Of a DNA stretch of 64,000 bases, positions 12,435 through 25,516 are shown piece by piece. This DNA comes from Sordaria brevicollis (lineage: Eukaryota; Ascomycota; Sordariomycetes; Sordariales; Sordariaceae). Numbering within the stretch: the first letter of the stretch is position 1; the number at the start of each line of letters is the position of its first letter. The notes under the pieces are model-generated. The model was given only the letters and a program-made list of their open reading frames with translations, was not told the origin of the DNA and did not search any database. Location: positions 1,984,001-2,048,000 of the forward strand of contig JAUTDP010000003.1 of NCBI GenBank assembly GCA_033439795.1. Reading direction: 5' to 3'. Both the position numbers and the translations under genes were made by a program.

Positions 12435-15400
12435 CACACCAACCGTTCCGTCACACACAACACACTATGAGAGCAAAGCGGGCGTCGCTGTCGTGGTTGA
12501 TGAGTGGGCAGCCAACATGGACAGGCGCAGGCGGCAGGCAAAGCGGGGTTTCTGTTTGTCTGATTGTGTGTGTATTCGAGAGTGGATGACAGCCCGACAG
12601 GTACGATAGATGTGGTCGTCGATGATGGTGATGATGGTGATGATATGTTGTTGATGTTCAAACAGTTTTGGACACAAGAGGCAAGAACGAGCGAATGACG
12701 ATGGGGGCTTTTCGGGAGGGGAGCCGGCAGAGGTTTAAGAAGGAGGTTCCGATTTCTTGACAGGCTCAAAGTGTGGTCGAGTGTAGCGACGGTAGCGTTT
12801 CGCTTGTCTTGGCTCTTTTTCCAGGTTGTGTTGCCCCCTGTTCGGGATTGCTCTCGATTTGTCCTGGTGTAGGGCAATGGTGCGTGTGTCCGTCGGTGGG
12901 TGTTCCGTGGGTTTAGTACTCGGGTCGGCTGCTCCTCTAATAATTCGGTGCAGTAGCGCTAGACAGCAGGATGGCATCCACCAGCCGAATTGTCTTTTTT
13001 TTTCTCTAGCCTGTTTTTTGTTTTCTAGAAAGAAGCCGGCAAGGTGTCAGTCCGACAGACAACTTGACAAGTGTGTAAAAGAGGTAAAAGAGTGCGTCTC
13101 TGTCCAAACTAGCTGTGCATGGCGTCAAAAGACAGGCCTTCTTGACATTGGTACGGTGCTGCGGGTTTGTCATGTTTTTCTTGAGATGTCCAGGTTTGCC
13201 AGGCAGCCAATAACGGAGCACAGTAGGGGGCAAGGAGTAGCTTGTCTAGGGACCCAGTATACCTACCACAGTACCAGTGGAAAAGAGAGTGGAATACGTA
13301 GACGCTAATACCGGCGCGGTTGATGGTTCATGATGCATCCCATGGAACCTTCATGCTAGCTCAGGTCATTCGAATCCTGGGCGGAGATGATGTTAGTGCA
13401 AATGTTGAATAGTGGCAGGACAGGATGGACAGCAGGCAATATCATGGTATCATGTGTAAAAGGCCGGTAGGATAGCCGTGGTGTAGGCTAATTTGGGAGT
13501 AGGCCACCATTCGCGAGCTGGCCGTTAACCGACCTGTGGTTCGGCTGCTTCTTGGCCCTCTTGTTGATATTATATTCCTCCACCCTGTATATGTTTGCAG
13601 ATTCGGACGCGGTGATGTGTGCATGTGCTTCGGCCGCCATATTGCTCTCTTTTTTCTGTTCTTCCGCTGACAACATCAAAAGCAACAGCAGTATCAGCGG
13701 GGCATACAAGGGCATGTCGTTCGATATGGTAACCTCTCATGGCCTCCGGTTTAGCCTCCGAACTGGCAAAAAAAGAGAATCGGAATCCGTCCAGCTTGTC
13801 CAGGGTCTGATATCGAGAAGAGGCTGTACCTATATCATACAGCACAGCACAGTACAGTACAGTGGCCGTTGGCAGGCTACACAACAACGGCTTGTTTGGT
13901 GGAGGTGCCCGTGGAAGTGGAGGTACAACAGATGGTGGAGGGCACCATGTCGAGCATGTCTCTCGCCTCCTCTTGTCTGATGTCTCTCCTGTCTCTCTTC
14001 CTTCCCAATGTGTGTCTTTTGTCTTTTCCTGTCTGGCTGTGCCGTAGCATCTCCGGCTTGGCAGGACTTGTTGATTACGACGTTACTGTGTGTGTGTACG
14101 GAGGAGTACTCGTTCGTCTACAGATTCAGCCGTGAATATCGAGGAGAGCGAGGATATCTCTTGCTGATAGAGATCGCTTGTAACTGGAAAAGCTAGCGCG
14201 GGCTGCTGAGAGATGGATCCGTTTGGCTGCTAGGCTGCTACTGATATCGTGCTGCTATCAAAGTCTCTTGCTGAAGAAGCGCCAAGCAGTCATTTCCGTA
14301 GCGACTCCATTGTGTAGTGAGCTCAAGGCTGCTGACGATGCACTGGTCTTGGGTACAGGTACAGGTAGTGGTCTGGTCTGGTTAGTGATTACTGGTCAGC
14401 GAGGGGATTCCCAAATGTCTCCGTCAATCTTGTTGATCGACCCAGTATCGGGGGCAATGGTTGTCGACCGTTGACGGGATTGGATTCAAGGTACTTTTGC
14501 CCATGTACTACTCACCTGTCAACCCGGAGACGAAGGAGGCGACATTCCTTCCCTCCCTCACAGCTCCCACACCTGGACGGGATTTACCCCAGACTCCTGA
14601 CGCTCCCTATCCGTGTCAATCAAGGGCCCGACGGTGGACGCGGACGGCAGCGGAGCGGGAAGTGGGAGAGGGGGGCTGCTGCTCTGCCGCTGTCGCTGTC
14701 GCTGTCTGCAGTGTCGGTCCTCGTAGTCGCAGCAGGTCGCAAATTCGAGTGGGAGGTCCAGCACGGTCCAGGCCTTCCAAGCCAGCCCGCAAATTGCTGC
14801 ATTGAAAAAAGGGCCACAGCAAAGGGGAACGGCAAAATGTCTGCAAATCCGTCCCATTGACCAAAAACACGGAGAGCCTTGCGACTGGACAGGCACTTTC
14901 CGTTACAGTGCTCTCTCTCATCACTGATCAGAAGAGATCTTTCAGCGCAAAGGGTTCCTTCACTGCAACATTTTTGCTGGAGTCAATGTCGAATTGGTGT
15001 GTCAGTGCTAACGGTGCTCGAATCTCATTGGTCCATGATCTTCAACCGGTCGTCTTCAATTCTGCGCCCCACAATTTCCCGTCGATGCCCCTCATCTGAA
15101 CATCCTGTGATTGGTTGATTGGGATGGCACTTTCAACGACCAGAGTTCTCGGCAGGCACATCATCAAGGACAGGGCAACAACGAACGGCTTTCTGGATTG
15201 AGTTCGGTTGTCTCTTTCCTTCGTTCACAACACAAATTGCCTGACAAGAGGAACTTGAACAAGAGAGGATTCTGTCTTGGTTGCCTGCCAAAGAATTTCC
15301 CTCTCTTCGATCCGTCCTGTCTTGTCTTTTTCAAACACAATCTCTTTGTCATCTCCTGGTGACTTTTTTTCCAATTCAGACGACGACAACCTTGACCATA

Positions 15401-18400
15401 ACATACCCCGTACTAATGACCAACATCCTTGCTCCTCCACCCCGGCCACAAGCCTTCAATGATACCTTTGCGATCCGAGAACCGAAAATCGAAACCGAGC
15501 CATGCTCACCTTGTCAGGGCTGGCAGAGTGGCAGGTACAGTTCCTGTGTTTTTGTCCTTTTGTCTTTTTCTTTTCTTTTCTTTTTTTCTTCGTCAGATGG
15601 TCTTCTCCCGTCCCTCCTTTTCGCTCGATGCGTGGTTCTCTCCTTTTTCAGAAACGGAGCCCGGAAGAATGCCATGCATAGCACCAGCTCAATTGGGATG
15701 GGCAATCCGTGAAATCCGTCAAATCCGCAGCAGCACTGCAATCCCGGTTCTCTGAGGCACAGTCGAAAAAAATCTAAAGACTCATCATGAATGCTGAAGA
15801 GACGGTGCTCACTCAGAAAACCGAAACCGAAACGATCTCCCATCTCATCCTTGGAAAACGCAAAGGACAGGATCTGGCATTGAAAGATCCCACCATGTCG
15901 ATAGTGTACAACATTAACACGAAATATTCGCTGCCCAGTGGTGTATTCTGTAATTGTGTAACAGAAGGATTGACCACTGCCAGGCCCACCCTTCTAACAT
16001 TTCCATCTCTCCATCTTCTCAAGGCTATGCCCCCCCTTGACAGTTTCTCCCCTTTCACTTCCGTCACCTCCCTCGCTCCCCTCATCTTTCTCCACATGTT
16101 TGGCAACCTGTCAATGTCGGTCGAGCTGTCATCATGTCAGTCATGTCATGCCCGTCTGCTGTCGCTGTCCGTCATTCCCGAGATGGGCCCCCTTTCCCGC
16201 CACAGGGCACGGCATCTCTCAACAAGATTCCATGCATATTCCTGATTCGATATAATCCCCGAATATTGTCTTTTCTCTCTCATGTGAGATTGGTACCATG
16301 CGTTCTCATTTTTGGTTGAGCACTCTACCTTATCTTCCTTCATTTCATCAACACAAAGGGTTCATCATGAGATAGGGTTTGAAACAAGAGACAATATCAC
16401 TGTATCTAGCTCCGTTCCTTTCCTGGCTCTCGGAATCCCCTGCTCCATCGACTTGCACCATATCTCAACTCCATGGATGACATGGAGCCTTGCCTTGTCC
16501 TTCCATCAGAACGATGGTCCTATGCATTGCACCTGTCGATATCATGACAAGGCCAAATGGGATCGCTTCTTACCATAAGCCTTCATCTCTTGGCCCCCTC
16601 CCCCCATGGCCTGTCTCTCTCAACAATCTTGGCCTGTCACCCTCCCTCTCATCTTGAATCCTTCACCGTTGCATCGTGTCCCTCCATCCAATGTCGGTTT
16701 CGTCACAGTCGCATGTTCACTCCCGAACCATGGATGGATTCAGTCACCCTGCCACTCACTCGATCAGTCACAGTCAATCCCTCACCTCCCTGACTCCCTG
16801 TCCCTCACCACCGATCAGTGGAACACCACGTTTTTCCTTCACCACTTCTGCTGCTTTTCAACGTTTAAGGGGAAAGATGCGATTGGTTCCTCAGACCCCT
16901 GATAGCTCCCGAACCGTACCCTTCGCGAGCCCACGGGTACTAGCCCCTTTTCGGGCGAAGCATGACGTTGTAAAATTACCCTCCAACATTACATACAGCA
17001 AAACTGTCCATCCTTCGGCTTCCCAATGAGACTGTTTCGCTGCAAGGAATACCCTTCCTTTCCAAAGAAACCGTGTTCGTCTAATTCTGCCTTGTTGGGC
17101 ATCTAAATCGTCAAAGGACAAGCCTTCGTCTAAGTGGACCAAGACATCTGGAGTATCACAAGGAGTTCCGGCTTCCGAACTGGTTACACAAGAAAAGTTC
17201 CACTTCCACCACAAGCGAAGTCGCCGTTTGAATTTCCGTCGGAGTACAACACAGTATCTCTGCTGTGCCCGGCTATCCACACACCTATCGGTCACGGCCC
17301 GTTTACGCTCGTGCTACCGGGCAGCTACCGGGCTTCACGTTCGTCCGTCCCCGGAAAATGGGCTCGGCCCAGACTGGACGGCTCGACGGCGTTCGTGCCT
17401 AATTCCACGCTACGGATAAGGCTCTCCGGTGCATGGTTCGCCGAACATAAAGAAACCAGAACGCTGCGCGGCAGCGATCATGTTTCAAGCTCTCTTGACG
17501 TTCCTCTCATTCCCGCATCATGCCTTGCGAAACATACCCAGGCCCCTCAAGCCTGTTGTTGAAGGATTCAGGTCGCCGATGTCAACCTCGTTAGCTTGAA
17601 CTTCGGCCGGTATTACTGATGCTAGGATCGAATGTTTTGCAGCCTTCACAGTACTCCGAGATACCGTTGTCTTGTGACATTTCCTTTTTTACACACTGAA
17701 TCTTATAAATCTCAGCAGGCTATCGTCATCGTCATTTACGCATTCATCTGTGCGCGGCTAACTTTAATCCAATCGCATTAACAACCCACAATCTTCGACA
17801 GAAAGCGGTTCTCAGATGCAACCTCCGTCAAGCATCGCGGTGAATACCGACGACCCGTGAGCTGGGTTGTGAGAAACAAGATTGATCACCGAGGATTTGG
17901 CAGCTTTTGGGGCGCCGGGGACCTTTGTGGGAGCTGCCACCGCAATCACCGAGGTTGCTGTCATGGTTCTCACCTTGGTGTGAGATCAAGTCATGAGGTG
18001 AACAAGACGTCCAAACTTGGTCGATACGCCGATATCCCACAACCGGTAGCTGCAGTATGCATGAAGTCTGCCTTCTGCAGGGCTATCCGGCATTCCATTA
18101 CCCAAGACCGATGGGAATTGGGGTTCTGGGATCTTTTTTCAGGCCTACCCTAAGTGATCTTCCAAAGAACCAAAGGTGATGGCTAGTGTCATCACTGGAG
18201 GGTCAAGTGAGCAGCATCAACTCCGGTCGGCACACATATTTCCCACCACTGGCGGAGAGCGCCACAATTCCCTGTTCTCGGACAGCATTGACGCCACAGA
18301 CACATTCGCGGTTTCACTTGACGGGATGTGGGTGGTTGAAATCCGGATTCGACATCAGCATAACTTGTACAGCTATAGTATGACTGACGATATCACAGTG

Positions 18401-19832
18401 TGCCCCGAAACGATAAAGAAACATCATATGATGATCAACTCGACAGTCACTGACGTTTCTCATCGCCAGTAGAGCACAACCCATCCACGGAATAACTTCG
18501 GCATATCTGCCGATAAGAAGGAGGCTTGAGGCTGGGAGAATCTGGGGTTGATGCGACGCTCATTAGGTAAGTATATCCCGTTTGGGACGAACCAGCGTTG
18601 AGGTCATCGCCAGAATGGCTTTCCCTCTACCGAGTTCCGAACGGAAATCTACATCAAACCAACGGTCAACCTTGTTTGGTTCTCAATCCGATTGAAATGA
18701 GGCTTAAGATGAACTTCATATCTTCAATTCCGGCAAGCTCATCTGTCGAACTTGGCACCGCTACGTCAACCGGCAAGACTGAACTCTGACTTTGGCGTAG
18801 TTGTGATCGGTCACTCAACCAGAGAATACTGACCATATCAGGTCGTTGTATAGCCGCAAACCGCAATATCGGAATTGCCGACATCTTTCTCAGGTAAACC
18901 TTGGATCGTTGCCGAAAGAGCGACAGCTTCAAGTCACTCTACCATGAAAACGTCGCAGAACCCTCTTGGCTCGCTGCGATTCAGTCGGGGAAGTCGGTGC
19001 CGACTGATCGTTTTGGTATTAGAGTATCATGTTCGATCACGTTTGCGATGGATTTCACGACGCATCGTACAGATTGAGTCCATCCCTACATTCACTCGCA
19101 AGATCTGCAAATCAACAGGCATCATGTCCATGAGCATGGGACTCAACAAACGAGATGGTCGCAAAAAAACTGCTGCCAGGACATCGGGATTTTCTGAGGT
19201 AGGTGAGTGAGTCTAGGCCGCAAGAGAAACATCTTGGATCGCGCTCTGACTTCCTATCTAAGGAATTGTGTGATCTATAACCCGCATAAAACTTCTGCAT
19301 ATGATCTGGGAAAGAAGCACTCAAAAGTAAGTGAGGAAAGAGCACCCGAGCTTGCCATGCATGCACGGAAGAAAACTTTCTTGGTGCTGGCGTGATTTGA
19401 CAGTGGCATCCGTCGAAGGCAAGAGCATCTGTGCTTGCCAAGCATGGATGAGAAAAGTTTTCTCGATCAGAAGGAGGATTGGATATTGAGGAAGGAAGGC
19501 GCAGCTTGTCCGTGTGCATATGACCTGCTCAAGAAGTTTTTTACTCTGTTTCTCATGGCGTGAGTTTTAATCCTGTGGGAAAAGTAAGGAAAGAGCGAAC
19601 TTCAACCCCGAGATAAAGCTCCTTCTTTGCTTTGAAACCTCAAGTTGACGCGGCGTGCAGCTCCGAGTCGCATACCGTCAAGCGAGGAACCATCAAACAT
19701 CGAGCGACTGGCGATGAACGAAGGCTCACTCCAAAAAAAACAAAAGAGGTATAGTGCAACTTAGCAAAGAGGTAGACGTTGGTATTGAAACCAATGGATT
19801 GGGGTTGAGACCAAGTTTCACGGGGACTCGGA
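12435..19832. other. Long non-AT-rich region without a supportable gene
   Basis: About 7.4 kb of roughly balanced composition. The first few hundred bases are the promoter and leader of the ankyrin gene. Many frames of 60-160 codons exist on both strands, but they overlap each other, lack recognisable domains and show no third-position bias. Pyrimidine-rich stretches (14.5-17 kb) could be transcribed leader or non-coding RNA. It is not RIP-degraded, unlike the transposon blocks. Confidence 0.45.
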
Positions 19833-19840
19833 ATTTTCAC
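19833..19840. repeat. Target-site duplication, left copy
   Basis: ATTTTCAC directly before the left arm of the MITE; identical to 20358-20365. Confidence 0.85.
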
Positions 19841-20064
19841 GAGAAAAACTACGCCCACACACACTCCCTCCTATACTCACACATATACCCACCTATGACA
19901 GCCGACATAACTTACAGCCGTTTTTGCTGGTAAAATCCCGTTTTCCTCATGTTATGTGACATTCTTGGCAAATCTGACAAGCGCGCCGTGACCGCCAGAG
20001 TCGTGATAATTTCATGGTGTTGAGAACAACGCAAAACACAACGCACAACAGAAACCCGACATCT

Positions 20065-20106
<42 letters not shown>

Positions 20107-20357
20107 CACTATTTTGTTTACTCTGGATTGCGTTGCGACCGTGTGTAAAAAAAACGCAAAGTCTTGAGGACCCCAGAAAATTCGGTAAATGCGGTAAATG
20201 TTACGTGCATGAGAATGAGGTAATTTAGCGGGGAAAACGGGGATTTCATATGCAGCTGTCATGGCTGACAGGGAACTGGCAAGCTGGGCGCGGGTAAGGG
20301 TTATATATGGGATGTGTGTGGGTGTAGGACTCGATGTGTGTGGGCGTAGTTTTTCTC
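19841..20357. mobile_element. 517-bp MITE with long inverted arms, probably hAT-derived
   Basis: Left arm starts GAGAAAAACTACGCCC and the right end is its reverse complement (...GGGCGTAGTTTTTCTC). Similarity continues inward for about 100 bp with small gaps (CATATACCC, TGACAGCC, AAATCCCGTTTTCC). It is flanked by identical 8-bp direct repeats ATTTTCAC, the duplication length typical of hAT transposition. There is no coding capacity. A run of 40 A lies near the centre. Boundaries are seen directly; the hAT assignment is inferred from duplication length. Confidence 0.85.
20066..20105 (+). repeat. Run of 40 adenines inside the MITE
   Basis: Uninterrupted A tract; length may be an assembly estimate. 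It sits in the loop between the two inverted arms and not at a retroposon 3' end, since no target duplication abuts it. Confidence 0.95.
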
Positions 20358-20365
20358 ATTTTCAC
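20358..20365. repeat. Target-site duplication, right copy
   Basis: ATTTTCAC directly after the right arm of the MITE. Confidence 0.85.
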
Positions 20366-23197
20366 GGCGCGATCATCGGCGACCAACGGCGACCAGCGGC
20401 GAACCGGCGATTAACTCGGACACGGGCAATTATTGGCGACCAACCCGGCCTTCAGTTGCTCATGGCGAACGGGCGCTGTGAGGAAGGCGTGAAGGAAGCT
20501 GCGCGGAGTTCAACAATCCAATTCCGTTTTCGTCAGATGACCGGATGTGGTACAATAGGAGCTTTTCCTGTTCTGGGAGGGAAGGAAGCAACGTGGAATT
20601 GTCGTGATTGAGTGCTTCAATGATTGAGACGCTCGGTGGTTGAGATGCCCGATAGAGGTAGTTGCAGGTTGATACCTCGATGATCGGCCCACGAGACGGG
20701 AGTTACAAAAGGATCAGACGAGAGGTACGCGGTAATGAGGCACAGGCAAGATCAATCATTGTCTCATTTTCCAAGGAGCAAGATGCAACGATGGCGCTAT
20801 CTTAAAGAATTTATTCTTTCTTCAAATACGGGTTGTCCCGTGTAGAGCATGATGGAGATGCATCCAACTCGAGATGATCGCCAGGTTGAGCACCGGAGCA
20901 CGGGCCTCAACACCATGCCAAGCATCGCGAGATTCATCTCCACGTTGAACTTCTAGGAGCATCTCAAGTGGTTGCAAGCCACTTACCCCACGAAATTTAA
21001 AAACTCTTTACTTCATTTTCTAGCATTGAGCTCACATTGATCGCATGTTTCGTACATTCTTTTTCCTCTACATTGCTCCCTCATCCAAATCAATGCAGGA
21101 TATCTTAGGATCCAGCGTCGCAACTAATTGACTGCCGTTTTCTGTCATTTTCTCCATACACCTACAGAACGTCGCTAATTCTTTTCATCACATAAAACGT
21201 TTGTGAGGTTGAGAAGTTTGACTTGCGTGCAAACAACAAGAGATACGTGCAACTCAACAAAGGATATAGAGGTAGACTGTAGACTGTAGTACCACCAGAC
21301 CGGAAGAACAACACTGCGTAGGTAATCCAAAAACACATCGCGCAAGATCTTAGGTATGGTTCTTATATGTGAGGGGTTGGAATATATTCTATAGCATGTT
21401 CATTGCATACAAGTATGGTACATTCGATGCCCTCCAATCTGCGTTTGTTTGTCAATCGTGGATGATCTTGATACTCCTGCAAAGCAGTTCCCCCTTTTAA
21501 CCCACTCAAAGTGGGTTTGACCTGGCTCAACCTAGCTCAACCACGCATAGATAGAGGTAGCCCTCGATACAAATCGCAAAGCTGCTAAAGTAGCTTGTTT
21601 CCTCGATACTCAAAACATCTGCGCGGTAGAGATCAGTTGATCAGCCGACACATCCTGGCAAGCCAAAGGAGGTATTCTTTGAACCACTTCAGCCCAACGA
21701 AAGCCATCGCTGATGATAGGCAAGTTGAATGAGTATAGCCAATGGGTTTTAACACATGATGCCATTGTCACGGATTCCATCCATTGAGGTTGAAAGTTCT
21801 TCGGAACATGCAGCGCATGTTTTCCTCCTGAACAAAACGAAACTAGAGCCAAGTTGATTGACGCTGCACAGTGCACCCGGTGATAACCTGCGGATACGCG
21901 CGGATGGAAATTAGCGGCTGGAAAGTGAAAAGATATCGTAGATATATTATCAAGTGCAACGCACGAAGAGTAGGTACCTAGTTGTACCGATCAGCGGCTG
22001 GACAGATACCTAACTTAAATTCTTTCCGACTTATTTCTTTTAACATGCTGCGGCTTACCGCATGACATGATCCTTGCATTTTATCATTGTTCCGCATGCA
22101 AAAAAAAGGCGAAGAGAAATTGATAGAGAAAAGAAAGGAAGACTCCGGCTCTGGGAGGCCTCTTGACCTTGATCTATTACCAGCCTTCAACTTTCTTCGC
22201 GGTTTATCGAGAAAGTGGACATTGAAGTGCGTTAATATTCAGCGCTGCGCTGATTAACTGGGTTAGGGTGAGTATCATCCCCCATTATCGTTATCACCAA
22301 TCAGCAAAAGATTCCGCTGCAGGTATTGCGATAATCCGTCGGTATCAAAAGTTGTGAAACAACGACATTGTGCCTGTGGTCAGCCCAAATATAAAAATTT
22401 CTTCGTAGGGCCCGATCAAATTGACTAGGTTGTTTGCTGGATGGCTGGAGATGGAGAAGAAACGGAATACCTATGGAAGCTAACCATCGAGATGAGGTTA
22501 GAGCATCATATGCATTGCCGAGCAGGGAGAGTGCGCCGCGCGTTGCGTGCTCGATCAAAAACCTCGCACCACGGTTGATTAGGTACATCGAATGGAAGGT
22601 GCGAAGTAAGTACTCATGTGAAGTATTAGATCGGATAAAAATGAGTTCTTTATGTGATTTGGCACATGTCTGACCGTGCTATAGAAGAGGTGCTGTAGAT
22701 GCAATGACGAGCTAGGCGCATCATGTGGAAGAGATCATTCTGCAGGATTTTGCGTTGAACGAGGCATTTCACAACGGCTGGAACAAGATGCGATGGTAGC
22801 ATGGCGTTTGAAAGAATGAATACAATACTAGTGGACATATGATCCATTTGCAGTCAAAGAGCCGAAGTAAGATCACGAGCGTAGGATATCTATCACCATC
22901 ACAAACAAGGCAAAAAGGAAAGGTCAAGTTTAACAAACCAAAAGCAGCAAACGCCTTCCTCATGCAATTTTCTAAGTTAGATAGATCCATTAACGCATCC
23001 CAATGCTTTTCTATCTCTTCTTTCTTTCCCACACACACAAACATCTATTACAACCATTCTTTATGTGCTGGTACACACATATTAAGCTCGATTGACGGGC
23101 ATGGCGGATATGCGCGGTGGATATCGGAGACACCCATCGCGCACCCATAGACTTGACAACCCGTCAATCGGCGTTGACCACGCTAGCGACAGATCGC
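20366..23197. other. Intergenic region downstream of the GPI-protein gene
   Basis: Next to the MITE a short GGCGACCA-type repeat occurs three times (20378-20450). A perfect palindrome TCAGCGCTGCGCTGA lies near 22240. No reading frame has coding character. The right end is the 3' flank of the minus-strand GPI-protein gene. Confidence 0.45.
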
Positions 23198-23857
23198 TTA
23201 AGCAAGGACGGCAGCAATGCCGACGGCGAGAGCGAGGAGAGAGCCGCTCTGGACCTTGCCAGCGGCACCGGTGGGGGCAGCGGTGGCAGAAGCAGTGCCG
23301 GAAGCGGTGGAAGTAGCGGAGCCAGTGACGGTAGCGAGGGTGGAGGCACCGGAGACGGAGACGGCGGAGGAGGAGCTCTCCTCGGAGTCAGACTCGGAAG
23401 CGCTAGCAGTAGCGGCGGAGGACTGGGAAGCGGTGACGAGGGTGGCGGCGGCGGTGGTCTTGGAGCCGTCGGTCTTGGTCTCCTTCTTGTCGTCCTCCTT
23501 CTCCTCGGAGTTCTTGACCTCGAACTGCTCGGACTGGGCGAGGATGCCGGTGCTGCCGGAGGCGACGGACTGGAAGTTGAACTGGAAGGCAGAGTCGTTG
23601 GGCACGTCCTTCTCGGAGATGATGATGGAGCCCTTGGTCAGGTCAACCTCGCCGAGGTCCTTGGAGTAGGGGGTGTGGCCGCTGGCCATGTTGACGAGGA
23701 CGAGGTGAGCGGTCTGGGGGTCGGTGTTGACAGTGTTCCACTGGACGGTGACACCGCCGGCGACGTCGACAACGTCGTTCTTCTTGGGGTGGGTGATCTG
23801 GATGGCCAGAGCAGAGGTGGCGAAGAGAGCCTGGAGGAGGGTGGTGGTGGAACGCAT
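23198..23857 (-). CDS. Kre9/Knh1-like Ser/Thr-rich GPI-anchored cell-wall protein
   Basis: Start ATG at 23857; 219 residues. Residues 1-18 (MRSTTTLLQALFATSALA) form a signal peptide. Residues 19-113 fit the fungal Kre9/Knh1 N-terminal beta-sandwich: ITHPKKNDVVDVAGGVTVQW, AHLVLVNM and FQFNFQSV..GSTGILAQSEQF. Residues 114-200 are a Lys/Glu then Ser/Thr/Ala-rich stalk expected to be O-glycosylated. The last 15 residues (GSLLALAVGIAAVLA) are the hydrophobic GPI-attachment tail, with small residues upstream (TGAAGKVQSG). The protein is expected at the plasma membrane or wall. No intron. Strong G/C third positions mark it as a well-expressed gene. The long open frames on the opposite strand are shadows of this bias. 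Confidence 0.9.
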   Translation of the reverse strand: MRSTTTLLQALFATSALAIQITHPKKNDVVDVAGGVTVQWNTVNTDPQTAHLVLVNMASGHTPYSKDLGEVDLTKGSIIISEKDVPNDSAFQFNFQSVASGSTGILAQSEQFEVKNSEEKEDDKKETKTDGSKTTAAATLVTASQSSAATASASESDSEESSSSAVSVSGASTLATVTGSATSTASGTASATAAPTGAAGKVQSGSLLALAVGIAAVLA

Positions 23858-25187
23858 TTTGGCGGTTGTATTAGGTGGATGTGATTAGGATTTCGAGATA
23901 TCGAAGATCGAGACGGTTAATGTCTTGGTGTTGAGCGAGCGAATGTAGTTGACTGAAGGTCGAAAGAGCGAATGTGGCTTGCGGAACTGAAAACGAAAGA
24001 AGGTCGCGAGTTGGAACCGGTGTAAAAAGAGCGTACGGTCTTCAAGTTAGCAAGATGGATGTTATGGAGAAGGATGAAGGAATGGATTCAGTTGATGGAG
24101 ATATGGAGACGATGGATGGAGAACGAGAAACAGGTCGAACACCGGAACGCGGATGTCATGGATTCATGGGTACTGGCGGGCCTCGTCTCAAAAAAGAGAA
24201 GAGTGGACCGTCGAAAAAGAGAACTCGATTGATCCACATTGTCTCCCTCTGACCAATGATTCCGCCTAAATTCGAGCAGTCGGATCATCATCACAAGTCA
24301 AATGCAGGAACCACAGCGGATTGCAACGAACCCGGGATGGCGGAAATCCCCACCATTGGCTGACAGGCACCATGTGGCGCCCATAGTGTACCCGTTATGG
24401 CTTGTTGAACACGAGCTTTTCGATATCGGGCTTTCTCTTTCTGGGAGTCGTCCCCAACTGGTTCAACACCTCCAAACTCGCTTCGAAATGCATTGTCAGC
24501 AAGAAAAGTCTCGAGGACTTCCTTGGATTCGTGGTGGACTCGGAGCAGTGGTGGACCTGTCAGGGCCGGTCTGGTTCGAGTCAGAAACCTAGGAACCCAG
24601 GAAGGACATTGAGATGATCAAGGATGCTTTGAAATGCCTCTCTGAGAGGCGAGTTGTATCCGGTGTTGTCTCTTCGAGTCCAGTTGCATCCAGATCAACA
24701 AGATCCCAAAGACGCGATAGTGGTGAATCTCATTGCCCTCCTGGAGAGTCATGGTCGCAATGATTTTCCAATTCGAAACAGCCCAACCAAATTATGAATC
24801 TCGCGTCTGATGTCGATAACCGGTGGGATGAAATTAGAAGCCCTCCCTCATCTTTGGGGTCCGTGTTGCGCGATCCTCGGGCGACTTTTTCGAGATTTTG
24901 TCGGTGCCTGTCAGTGTCTGTCAGCCATTCACAGCACTCTCTGTCAGGTGGTGTTCGCTCAGGGGCATCCCTGGAGGGCAGTGGAGATGAGAAAAGCAAC
25001 CAACGCAAGGCACTGGCTGTCAATGACTGGTCCACAGTGATCGACCCCTGACGATCTGAGCTTTGGTGTGGTTCAGCGAGAAATGGTGCCGGACTTCCCG
25101 CGGTGCTGGTGGTGTGTGGTGCTTCGACAAGTGTTGACCGAGGCCATATCGAGACGTAATGGAGCCGCTCGTATCGAAAATCCTGCA
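23858..25187. other. Promoter side of the GPI-protein gene and spacer
   Basis: About 1.3 kb with no supportable gene. The first 200 bp upstream of 23857 are purine-rich on the plus strand, giving a pyrimidine-rich leader on the coding strand, common before highly expressed fungal genes. Confidence 0.45.
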
Positions 25188-25516
25188 CACATACGGCAAA
25201 ATTTCTGCGCACATACGGTAAAACTTCCTTACGGCAGCCATCGCGCCCAAGTCAACCGCAAGCATTTTAAAATTTTTTAAAATAGTTTATAAGAATTCTA
25301 AAATCAATCCATCCGAAGATTAATAAAATAAAAAGCGAAACCGTTGTCGCGGGCTATAGAAAAGCCGTAAACGGTACATAACATTCCCATTGACGCCCTC
25401 ATAAGAGTGCACTTGGGGACGGGAGTTGGGGCTTGGTAAGATCCGGAGCCAAAGATTGGCTACAACACTTAGAAAGGTGGGTTTTACCGTATGTGGGCAA
25501 GAAAATGACCGTATGT
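25188..25516. mobile_element. MITE-like element of ~330 bp with inverted ends and AT-rich core
   Basis: Left end ACATACGG(C)AAAATTTCTGCG-CACATACGGTAAAAC and right end the reverse complement of ACATACGGTCATTTTCTTGCC-CACATACGGTAAAAC pair over about 36 bp (25189-25224 with 25481-25516). Each end contains the ACATACGG unit twice. The middle (25264-25385) is AT-rich and looks RIP-altered. No clear target duplication was found, so the exact edges are uncertain. Confidence 0.6.

Noticed and set aside
12826..17562. Several 100-160-codon plus-strand frames
   Set aside because: They overlap other frames of similar length, show no domain, codon bias or splice structure, and look like chance frames in stop-poor sequence.
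20066..20105. Poly-A run as the 3' end of a LINE or processed pseudogene
   Set aside because: It lies between the inverted arms of a MITE with its own target duplication; no upstream coding relic is present.
23117..23884. Gly-rich 255-codon open frame on the plus strand
   Set aside because: It is the antisense shadow of the GPI-protein gene; strong G/C third positions there suppress stops on the opposite strand.
24555..24590. GGTTCGAGTC B-box-like word
   Set aside because: No matching A box or stems at tRNA spacing.
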